A DNA stretch of 64,000 nt from Liopterus haemorrhoidalis (taxonomy: Eukaryota > Arthropoda > Insecta > Coleoptera > Dytiscidae), in assembly GCA_963971575.1 (NCBI GenBank), contig OZ020620.1:34859992-34923991 (forward strand), read 5' to 3'. The notes beneath the pieces are model-generated. The model ran no database searches, was not told where the DNA came from, and saw nothing but the letters and a program-made list of their open reading frames with translations. The position numbers were made by a program, and so were the translations under genes. Positions 54,509 to 63,522 of this stretch are shown here, in pieces; the stretch's first letter is position 1; every line of letters starts with the position of its first letter.

Positions 54509-55119
54509 GATTTTTTTTTATCATTCCCTTACACCAATCAACTCGAGCCTTTTTTTTTTGAGCTTCGGTCAAATTATGCGGAATCCATCGGGAACAGATC
54601 ATTTTCACAGCTAAATGTTCATGCAAAATCGAATGTACTGCAGTCTGCGATATGCCAAAGGATGCCTCTATCTCACAGTAAGTCACATGCCGATCTTCTT
54701 CAATCATTTTGCGCACAGCATCGATGTATTTTTGAATCACAACCGATTTTGGTCGACCTTCACGAGATTCATCACTGACGGACGCACGATCAAGACGAAA
54801 TTCTGCAAACCAATTGTAAACAGTCTTTTCTGATGGTGTTTCATTACCAAAAGTTGAACGAAACGAATCTATGCATTATTGTTGAGTTAGGCCTTTACTA
54901 AAATCGTAAAAAATCATCCAACGAAAACATTCACGAGTAATATCCATTTATTCACCAACGTTTTTTTTTAAACGTCTACTGTCAACAAGCTAGTCGGTCA
55001 ATTTACAAGCTGCCACTGATTTCACAATAACATATGTCAAATTTTACTAATATAGTAATGACACATTTCAATATTGCCATCTAGTGGTCGTTTGTAAAAA
55101 CATAAAAGGTAACCCTCGT
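54509..55119 (-). mobile_element. Mariner family B, copy 3, N-terminal half only
   Basis: The right end ACATAAAAGGTAACCCTCG (55099-55117) is the family B terminus. The minus strand encodes RFGNETPSEKTVYNWFAEFR, RDRASVSDESREGRPKSVV, IQKYIDAVRKMIEEDRHVTY, CEIEASFGISQTAVHSILHE (HTHs) and WIPHNLTEAQKKKARVDWCK, then stops abruptly where the CCCAGCAAACA element ends (54506). Everything with catalytic residues is missing. Fewer lesions than copies 1 and 2 in the shared part. Confidence 0.75.
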
Positions 55120-55825
55120 CATGTGAAAATTTTAACTGAAAGGTATAAATAAAATAACTATCTATCTATCATAGTTATTAATAAAATAATGTAATAATGA
55201 ATGACGAAATTTCACGTATTTTTTTATTTTACTTCGTATATCTGTTTTCTGTCGAAATTGTGGCCAAAAGGCTACAAAGCAATATGTCTACCGATGAAAG
55301 AAAGATTAGTACTAATTCTTTGACATAAAACAGAATCATTTTTCTTTATTTATAAGTGAAATTATAAGTGAAATCAAGTTGAATCAGGAAAATCGTTAAT
55401 CATAAATTTCGATATTTCATCGTTTCAAGTATAATATAGAATGACCGTTTATATTCTGATATTGCTTGAAATAGCACAGCACGTTTCATTTTTATCGTTA
55501 TAGACGATTTGCACTCGGAAAATGACAAATGAAATTGAGAAAACGTGGAAGTTGTAAAATGGAAATATTCTACCATCAAATTTTTACATTTTACAACATT
55601 TCTAACATATCAGTTTACTTTAAAAAAGCTAATTTGAATTTTTCACTGGCTCATTTATATTTTCTCAACGGGCGCTACAAATCTTTACAACCAGGTAAAA
55701 TCTCACTCAAGGTACACAATAACTTCACTTGTTTATTTTCCTTTTCAAACGTTATACGCCCCATACTTATGTTAAGATATGAAAAATATATCCGAGTATA
55801 TTTTTCCTTAATACATATTTTCATC
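55120..55825. other. No recognisable gene
   Basis: TATCTATCTATCATAGTTAT near 55158 is microsatellite-like. The plus frame 55529-55876 runs into the 42-bp array and is not credible as a gene. Confidence 0.45.
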
Positions 55826-57975
55826 CATTTAGACAGGCGTTACACGTCTTCAATATATTTTGATCCATTTAGGTAGCGTCTTCAAAAATATGTTTGATCC
55901 TCTTACACAGCCATTACATGTCTTTTAAAAATTTGGTCCATTTAGACAGCAGTTGCACCTCTTCTAAATATTTTTAATCCGTTTATAAAGCCATTATACG
56001 TCTTCAAAATATTTTGTTGCCTTAAGACAACAGTTACACGTCTTCAAAATATCTTTAGATCCATTTTAAGAGTCATTACACGTCCTCAAAATAAATTACA
56101 TCCGTTAGGACAGCCCTTACATACCTTAAAATATTTCGGTGTATTTAGGCAATAGTTACACGTCTTCAAAATATTTTTTAATCCATTTGGACAGTCATTA
56201 CACGTCTTCAAAATAATTTGCATCCGTTAGGACAACCCTTACACGCCTTCAAAATATTTCGGTGTATTTAGACAACAGTTACACCTCTCCTAAATATTTT
56301 TAATCCGTTTATACAGCCATTATACGTCTTCAAAATATTTTGTTGCATTTAGACAACAGTTACAAGTCTTCAAAATATTTTTTGATCCATTTGGATAACT
56401 GTTATAATACTTCAAAATATGTATTTATGATCCATTCAATCAGCCGTACATATCTTAAATATATTGTTTTTAATTCATTCAATAACTATTACATCTTTTT
56501 AATAGTATTTATTCCATTCAAACAGCAGTTGTACGTCCTAAATACATTTATCTTTACTACGACAGCTGTTACACGTCTACGGTATAGTTTTTTGCGTTTA
56601 GACATCCGTTGCACGTCACCGCAGTATTTTGATCCATTCAGAAAATTTCAAACCATTATACATCTTCAAAATATTTCAATGGTGCGGAATATTATTTTAT
56701 ATAGTACTTTTTTTTGAAAAACTTGTTTAAATAAAGAAATTTAAAAAAACTATTTTTTCCGTTAATCTACGTCTTAAAAGCTTTCTTTTGATACCGTACA
56801 TTTTTTTTTTTTTTTAACTAAAAATCGATATTTTTGAGACCTTATCTGAACAAAAATTCCTGTTGACTAATTATTGTTTATACATTCAGACAGCCACTAG
56901 ACGTCAATATATTTGTTTCGTACGTTCAAATAGCAATAAGGGATACGCATCAAATTTATATTTCCTTAAAACTACATTTTTTTGATATTTTAATGTTAGT
57001 TATGTCACCTAACAAAACAAAAATCACATTTTAACTAATATTATAGCCAAATTTTTTAATTAAAATATTGTTAATTTGAAATAAGCCGACCACGGCGCGA
57101 AGGTTGCCGAGTAAATACGACTGAGTATAACGTCAAACGACTGGGGTTTGACGTCCAGATACAGATACAACATAATCTTTACACGTGTGTATATTGTATT
57201 GTTCGAGAGTTTTTTATTTGTTTTTAAACAATTTTTCACGCATTTATTATTAAAATGGCATATAAAGGTTTTGTTAGGGATCAGAGTGATAATTTATCCA
57301 ACATTGATGCATTTATGCACACAACATAAAGTTTACTTTTTTCTGAAATATCGGTTTTATTATCATAGCTTTCAGCCACAAATTTCGTCTTTTCTGTTAT
57401 TTTTCGCCATCAGGTAATGATGTAAATTGTTTTTTTTTTTTATTTCTATTTGAACTATTTGTGCACATCGGTACTAAACAATATTTTCGACTATGTTTCG
57501 AAGTGGTGGGGCCTGGATCTTCCATATTTTATATACTTTAATATAAAATTTAATTCGGTAAACATGTATAAATTGTTTTTATAGAATTAAAATTTTATTT
57601 TAATTAAAATCACTCTAACTTTACATAACCTATAAAAGTTATACAAGCAAATAAGTTCACAACAGACTATGTAGGCTGCATGCTGTACACTAGGTAGGCT
57701 GTACGCAGTACACTGGGTAGGCTAGTAGTGTACTGCGTCACTTAGAAAGGGTATGACGTCACATGTCGTTTTCGCGCGCTACATACATTTATGATTTATT
57801 TAAGCCTTCAAATTAAAAAAAAAAAATGCAAAACTGTTTTTTATGTTTATATGCAACAAGAGGAATATAATAAAAAATTAAAATAAAATCATGCCTATCC
57901 CCTATTCAACGTCTTCAGTATATTTTTTTATACACTCAGTCGACCATCACACGTCTTCTATAAATTTGGATCTAC
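55826..57975 (+). repeat. 42-bp tandem array, plus orientation, about 21-24 units, split by ISL2EU-like copy D
   Basis: Unit consensus GATCCATTTAGACAGCAGTT then ACACGTCTTCAAAATATTTT. About 21 units at 55826-56680, one or two more at 56885-56937, and the rest after copy D at 57904-57975. There is higher-order structure: three consecutive units near 55935-56055 recur near 56275-56395, and units near 56056-56150 recur near 56180-56290. Same repeat as 50490-51170 in opposite orientation. Confidence 0.75.
56938..57903 (-). mobile_element. ISL2EU-like non-autonomous transposon, copy D
   Basis: Ends AAGGGATACGCATCAAATTT and AATCATGCCTATCCCCT; AT flanks at 56936-56937 and 57904-57905. The rejoined target CAAATAGCAATTCAACGTCT fits a unit of the surrounding 42-bp array. 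Inside, the second gene's start (plus strand ATG at 57255: MAYKGFVRDQSDNLSNIDAF) runs at a deletion junction into the antisense THAP exon (57320-57530). This is the same sort of fusion as in copy A. Confidence 0.75.
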
Positions 57976-58435
57976 TGAATTCATTAAAAAATTATATTAT
58001 TTTTTACAAGAATTTTAGTTGTTTATCTATAGAGACAACCAATTAGGGATGGGAAACAAACATCGATGTATCGAAAACATCGATGTTTGTTTTAAAAACA
58101 TCGATGTTTTTACCATCGATGATCAGCTGGCGATAGTATCGATAAAACATCGATGTTTACTACCGATGTCGATGTTTAAACTTTGAAATTCAGAAACTAC
58201 CGCTAGAGGCGCAGGAATCTTAAAAATTTAATTTTTATTAAAATTAGTACACAAAATATAAGCGCCATCTATTGTGATATAACAATACTAATAGTGTTCT
58301 TAGCAGTTAGCAGAATACGAAAAAATAAGAAGAAACTTCTAATTTTTGCAAACAATGCGAACGACCAACGACGCCAACACACTTTTTCTTTTTGAGTCTT
58401 GTTGAAACTTTCCCAGTTGTCCTTCCTCCAGTCCC

Positions 58436-58576
58436 TGGATTTTTGTAAGTTGTCATTAGCTATTTTTTTATATATTGAAGTTGGCTTTTCCTGAACAAAA
58501 TGATCGAAAGCTTCAATTAATCGGTAAAAGTAACTAGAATTGAAAATTGAGTTCCGCCTAAACCAAAGGAACAGAC
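58436..58576 (-). mobile_element. CAGTCTG-family MITE, short form, truncated
   Basis: The right side ends GTTCCGCCTAAACCAAAGGA ACAGACTTT; reading inward it matches 18242-18418 on the other strand, but stops at TTTTTGTAAGTTGTCATT. The last 40-45 bp with the second terminus are missing. Confidence 0.65.
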
Positions 58577-58654
58577 TTTATTTCAACTTAAAAAAGTATA
58601 AAAATAATTGTGTATGACAGTGTTATTTTTATGTTAAATAATATAAAATTAACA

Positions 58655-59395
58655 TTAACGCTACGTACATTAGTTTCTTATACAAAACTAACAATCTGAA
58701 ATAAAATTAGTGACAATCTATATATTTTGCACAGAATTTTTATCTATCTATTAGGATATTTTTGATTGTAGAAAAAAATATTGTAAAAATGTTATTGCTC
58801 AGTAACTTAATAATAGGTATCACACAACAATGTTCTGTAATTTTTTAAATATATTTGTGGTTTTCAAATAATTTTTATATTTATATAGTTTTGTGTAGAA
58901 ATGTTCAAATAATACGTCAACATTTTTTTCGACATGATTGTTTATAGTTTAGAGCCTTCGTCGGAAAATATTATACTTGATGATAAGGAAATGCCACTTG
59001 GTACAAGTATTCTTTACATTAAATTAATCATTTTTATCAGCAGCACCTATATTAAGAATCGTGGCAGATTCGAGGTGGCGGCAAAAGTAGATTACCAAGT
59101 ACAGTAACTATAAGTAATTTTCACAATAGAACAAATTATCTCCAAACATATTTGTAGAATGGAGCTTTAGCTACAATTTGCCGCATGGTACACAAATATG
59201 CGTCGAATGGTTTACAAGACGGCGTCTATAACGCAATTTGTTTATTTACAATTACATGACAGTTCTTTTTACAATTAAAAATATCCTATTAGATAGATAA
59301 AAATTCGCTGAAAATTTTGATATATAGATTGTTACTAATTTTATTTCAGGTTGTTAGTCTTGTATAAGAAACTGTGCGGTTGTGCGCACCCTTAA
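58655..59395. mobile_element. TTAA-flanked MITE with long inverted arms, copy 2
   Basis: TTAA at 58655-58658 and 59392-59395; ends CGCTACGTACATTAGTTTCT and (right) GTGCGGTTGTGCGCACCC. High similarity to 4614-5373 across the full length, including GCCTTCGTCG and GCAGATTCGAGGTGGCGGCA. Two closely matching copies suggest recent movement. Confidence 0.85.
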
Positions 59396-59456
59396 GATTA
59401 CTATATTAGTATTGTAATAAAATCCAATATTTCATTTTAGAAATGTAAAAACAGTA

Positions 59457-59638
59457 AGGTCTGTTCCTTTGGTTTAGGCGGAACTAGATTTTCAATTCTA
59501 GTTACTTTTACCGATTGATTGAAGCTTTTGAGCATTTTGTTCAGGAAAAGTCAACTTAAATGTATAAAAATGTATCTAATGACAAATTACAAAAATGAAA
59601 ATTGCGGTTAGTTCCGCCTAATCGCTTGGAATAGACTG
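59457..59638. mobile_element. CAGTCTG-family MITE, short form
   Basis: AGGTCTGTTCCTTTGGTTTA at the left, CGCTTGGAATAGACTG at the right, TA flanks at 59455-59456 and 59639-59640. Interior as in 18242-18418. Confidence 0.8.
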
Positions 59639-59963
59639 TAGGTAGAAATTAGGATTATTATATTGGGTATAATAATATTAATGTGAAATTAATTACTATT
59701 AAAAAGGAATATTTCTATTTCAAAATCTAATAAATGCTTTTTGTGTATTATGTGTTACTTTTTTCGTATTTTATCTTTACATTATTAAATAAAACCTATA
59801 TAATATAAATAAATAGCTTTTTTTAATATTAATAAAACATCGATGTTACCGATACATCGATGTTTTTCCTTCGATGTTTTTTCAACATCGATAGTAAGCG
59901 CCGATGTTAACATCGATGTTAAACATCGGTGTTTTCCCTTCGATGTACAACCCTACAACCAAT

Positions 59964-60244
59964 ACACATTAAAAGTATAATGCTCGGTTGCATAAAAGTC
60001 TTTAAACGTCTTAATGCTTTGCTAGGCAATTTTGTGTTTTATATCGAGTTTTAGCTTACATATAGTTTTAAGACTTTTTTCTACGACCAAACTACAAATT
60101 ATCACTAATTATGCAACTGGGCATAAGAATTATTGTGATATGTTGAAGTAATATTGTAGGTAACTAGAATAGAACATTTTCCGAAAAAATAACAAACCAA
60201 TGTTTTTCTATTTTTATATATCTATTGAACTTTGTTTGTTTCAG
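59964..60244. other. Intron sequence upstream of the CCP-like exon
   Basis: No repeat recognised. It ends in a polypyrimidine-rich tract (TTTGTTTGTTTCAG at 60231-60244), a good 3' splice site. Confidence 0.5.
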
Positions 60245-60472
60245 TGACCTCCGATGAAAATGAATCTACAGTAGGCTGCCTCCCTCCTCTGTTGGGTTTA
60301 AATGGGTCCGACTTGGTGAGCCCGGAGCAGGACATCCGGATGCGTAATGACTACACGCGAGTCCGGGAGGTGAAGTTTTCCGGAGCGATCGGTCCTCTCG
60401 GCGAACGGAGACTCTGCAAGATCAAATGCATCGAAGGAAAATGGGTCGGTCCCCTGTGCATAGACCAACAAG
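60245..60472 (+). CDS. Internal exon of a host gene: CCP/Sushi-like extracellular module
   Basis: 228 bp, 76 codons, entered in phase 1 and left in phase 1, as is usual for shuffled extracellular-module exons. Acceptor TTTGTTTCAG, donor AAG|GTATGT. The product has [65 protein letters not shown]. Cys-Ile-Glu-Gly-Lys-Trp...Pro-Leu-Cys fits the CxxGxW...PxC signature closing a CCP (Sushi) module, and the early GC the opening Cys. It is about 55% GC in roughly 30% GC surroundings and has no stops. A Hikaru genki-type or other insect multi-Sushi secreted protein is possible, but I cannot name it. It is the only likely host coding sequence in the window. Confidence 0.75.
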
Positions 60473-61052
60473 GTATGTTTCTATTTTAGTTCTATAAAAA
60501 AATAAATGTAAGAAAGACGTGAGATAGAGAAAAAACAATTAGATTTATATCCAGTTGCACCAGCTTTCTTTAAATTTTGCATTCGTTAAATCGAAAAATA
60601 ATTCATTAAAAGCTCTATGAGTGTGAATTTTCACACATTTCAGGGTTTTGTAGGTATTTAATTGGTGTAAAAAGCCAACAGAATACTGGATGTCTAGGAA
60701 TATATTTTCTCCACGACCACTATAGAATTTAGCAATTCTAAAACCAATTTTGACTACAGAAAGTTAATATTCTGCTGGAATGTTATTCTAAAGCACTTGT
60801 TATGGAATAACTATTCTATGCTTGTTGTCATTTGTTTTTGTAGGGTTACATTAAAATATATGCAATGTTTACATTAAATAAATGCAACATAACTTCCTAA
60901 AAAGTACTAAAATAGTGGCCGTAGTGTGGCAAATTAAATTAAAATGAAACAAATTATAATTAAAAAAATAAGTTTAATTAATTGATTAATTTGTTATGTA
61001 ATATAAATTATTTGTCAAGATAAAATGTTTGTTAAAATAATTATTTGTTACA
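60473..61052. other. Intron-like DNA with a palindromic repeat end
   Basis: GAGTGTGAATTTTCACACAT then TTCAGGGTTTTGTAGGTATT at 60619-60665 is another copy of the repeat end at 16629 and 26262. Nothing else recognised. Confidence 0.5.
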
Positions 61053-61742
61053 TTTTTTACCGACCGCCAACATATATAAGGGAGGTATTGTGATCATACT
61101 GATTCTGACATTTCGAGATTTCGATGGATCTCCACGAATTGAGGTCCCTACATAACGTTTTGACTATTTTTAGCATGATGTATGTTGGTCTGTCTGTCCG
61201 TCTGTCCGTCTGTCCGTCCGTCTGTCTGTCTGTCCGTCCGTCCGTCCGTCCGTCCGTCCGTCCGTCCGTCCGTCCGTCCGTCCGTCCGTCCGTCTGTCTG
61301 TCTGTTTGTGTACACGTGCAGAGCGAATTCGGCTAAATGTATTTTTATGAAACTGCATATTTAAGCTTTTGACATCAATGGCACGAGTTGATCAACTTTT
61401 GGTAAAAATCGATTGACTAGAAATGGGAGTTTACTCGTGTCGATTTTAAGATTTTTGCGAATTTTAGCAACAGAAAAATATTTCGAAAAAATTTATTTAA
61501 CAAAAATTGATATAAATGCAATAACTAATAACTTTTATTTGAGACGTTTTTTGATAAAACGAAAAATTTCGAAAATATTTTGTAAAATTTTTCGAAATTT
61601 TTTGAGTATCTATTTTTTCATACTTATATGTAACGTTTCCATGGTCATGATAAATAATACTACCTCCGTTCAAAAATGATTGTCCGTTTTGGTGAAAATT
61701 TTTGTTCAAAAATGATTGTCTCGTTAGTTTTATAACAATATA

Positions 61743-61951
61743 CAGAGTGATTATTTAATGGCGAGACGACGTCACCGAATTTTACGTGCTTCCTAGCAGA
61801 ATACTATGACTATAATAACCTTGAAGAAAATTTGATTATGAAGAAAAAAAGATTTTGCGCATGCGCGCATAATCGCCTGCTACGATGTGCATGCAACGGC
61901 AAATTATTAAAACTTCCAGTGACGTCGTCTCGCCATTAAATAATCACTCCG
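61743..61951. mobile_element. CAGAGTGATT-family MITE, copy 2
   Basis: 209 bp, ends and length as in 24111-24318: CAGAGTGATTATTTAATGGC then GAGACGACGTCAC and the inverse. TA-flanked (61741-61742, 61952-61953). It differs in a central short deletion and a handful of bases. Confidence 0.85.
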
Positions 61952-62039
61952 TATTAACTTCAATTTCGCTTTAGACAACTTTTTTATTTAAGAAATAAAT
62001 ATTTTATTACAAACTACTTATATTATTTTACATATCTCG

Positions 62040-62186
62040 TTATACATTGCGAGCAGTTTCAATTGCTTCCAAATTGCATGTTAATGTTTCTGGAAGTTGA
62101 TTCTTTCTTCGCAATGCTTCTTTCCCAATATGTGCTAGTTGATAATTATTGCCCCCTCCAGCTAACATTGAACGTTGGATTTCCAT
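62040..62186 (-). pseudogene. Mariner/Stowaway-type transposase, C-terminal end
   Basis: 48 codons: MEIQRSMLAGGGNNYQLAHI, GKEALRRKNQLPETLTCNLE, AIETARNV, stop. NNY.L.HIGKE....G.LP.....C....E matches the end of Tc1/mariner transposases of the plant/Stowaway-like type (…YK.PH..K......G.LP…). Upstream TTTGCAG may be a splice acceptor, so this could be the final exon. No catalytic part is present in the 773-bp element. Confidence 0.45.
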
Positions 62187-62561
62187 GATTTAAGGTTATT
62201 TGGACTGCAAAGAAAATAGCAGCGGGTAATTTTGGTACACAGTCAAAAATTACAAATTTCAGACATTGCTAGTTATTTATGAAACTATTATAAACTGCTG
62301 AACGTTTACTTACCAAAAATTATTTTATGATTTTATGATTCTATTGTTCATACACAAATGACATATTGTCATCTTATATTGTTAAGTTAACAATAAATGT
62401 CAAATGAGAAAACCATTTTTGAACGGAGATAGTATCTCTGTTAGAACTTATTAGGGCAAGTTATTTCTACTCTGCTGCTAGAATATACTTTGTGATGGCG
62501 GTCGGTCCTGTGGTGGCTACAGCTGATTTTTTTCTTTCTGGTGGTCGTGGAGAAAGTAGGG

Positions 62562-62677
62562 TCTGTGACTCGGTTGGAAGAGAAAATTCGATGCGCGTGG
62601 TACCTCACGCTCGCCTGCGGCTCGCGCTCCGAATGTTCCACTCGCATCGAATTTTCTCATTCCAACCTTGTTACAGA
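62562..62677. repeat. Inverted repeat, 34-bp arms
   Basis: CGGTTGGAAGAGAAAATTCG ATGCG (62571-62595) pairs with CGCATCGAATTTTCTCATTC CAACC (62643-62667); the outer parts TCTGTGACT and TTACAGA pair partly. The loop is GC-rich (CTCGCCTGCGGCTCGCGCTC). It sits just after a (CTGT)n-core repeat and looks like a small MITE. Confidence 0.65.
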
Positions 62678-63522
62678 ATATACTATTCTAAAAATTGTCT
62701 CATAAATTTGTGGTGCGTCTATCGTTCGGTGCGTTTACGATCCGAAAAACACGGTAATAGTTTAAAATTTGTGTGCAATTGTTAATTAAAGGCTCCTTTA
62801 TAACACATGTTATACTCCCCGGCAGTAACTTTATCAAACTCCGATGGTACTTATAGAAGTAGATAGATCCCTTACGTACGGCACTGGTTTTTGATAGGTT
62901 GCCACTTGATTTGAGGTTGTAACTAATTCCATAATCAGTCGGATAATTCGCATTTCAACCTGAGATATCTCAATTCTCCTAAATTGAATTTGTTGAATGT
63001 GAAGGGTGTAGGGTGTAGGGTGTGCGGTAGGTGAACGTTGGATGTTGCCGGGTAATCTGAGAGGAATCTTACGGCAGACCAGGCAAAGCTAACTTTATAT
63101 AGAATATCAGTTGCTCTTGGCACTATCTGCCAACGTATAAATTACATCAAATTATCTGTGTGATAGCGAACATACATTATTACATTCGGATTCCACCGAT
63201 AGGGTTGGCCCTGACAACATAGTAGTGATATTAGTAGTTATATTAAATACTCATACCTGTGTTATTTTCTCCAAATTGCTAAGGGGTAAGTTTATCTTCC
63301 ATCCCTTAAATTCATTTATTATTATTTTCATTTTTTCACGCACCACCATAATATTACAAATTTTTTCGCACTAGAAAAATTTAACCTATCACAATCACAT
63401 GTGTTCAATCACATAAACAAACCAAAACTATATAAATTACTCGTTTACCGATAAAGTGATAACGTGTAAGAACAACTAAACAGGTGGCGGTCAGATCCTG
63501 AACTCTGACTCCATGAAACACC
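62678..63522. other. No gene; probable 5' UTR/promoter side of the following LINE
   Basis: A (GGTGTAG)n-like run, GGGTGTAGGGTGTAGGGTGT, at 63003-63023. The LINE 5' end was not located; minus-strand frames 62935-63123 and 63405-63593 are shadows without domains. Confidence 0.4.

Larger units (their letters stand above)
58044..59955. mobile_element. hAT element rich in ATCGATGTTT motifs, with nested MITEs
   Basis: Left end TAGGGATGGGAAACAAACAT, right end CGATGTACAACCCTA; CAACCAAT at 58036-58043 and 59956-59963 is an exact 8-bp duplication. Both subterminal regions consist of many ACATCGATGT motifs in both orientations (58063-58190 and 59838-59945), likely transposase-binding sites. It holds a MITE fragment (58436), the TTAA MITE (58655) and a full CAGTCTG MITE (59457). 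No transposase remains. Confidence 0.85.
61660..62432 (-). mobile_element. Stowaway-like element (CTACCTCCGTTC ends) with TA duplication
   Basis: Left CTACCTCCGTTCAAAAATGA, right reverse complement CTATCTCCGTTCAAAAATGG; TA at 61658-61659 and 62433-62434. The empty site AATAATATCTCTGTTAG is read in other members of the host repeat. It carries the last part of a mariner-type transposase on the minus strand (62040-62186) and a nested MITE (61743-61951). Confidence 0.8.
61053..62533 (+). repeat. (CTGT)n-core interspersed repeat, with long CCGT run and a nested element
   Basis: Complete family member: ACCGACCGCCAACATATATA AGGGAGG head, core at 61187-61307 including about 16 consecutive CCGT units (61229-61291), standard body, then a 773-bp element inserted at ATAAATAATA/TCTCTG, and tail GGTCGGTCCTGTGGTGGC TACAGCTGATTTTTTT ending at about 62533. 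Confidence 0.8.
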
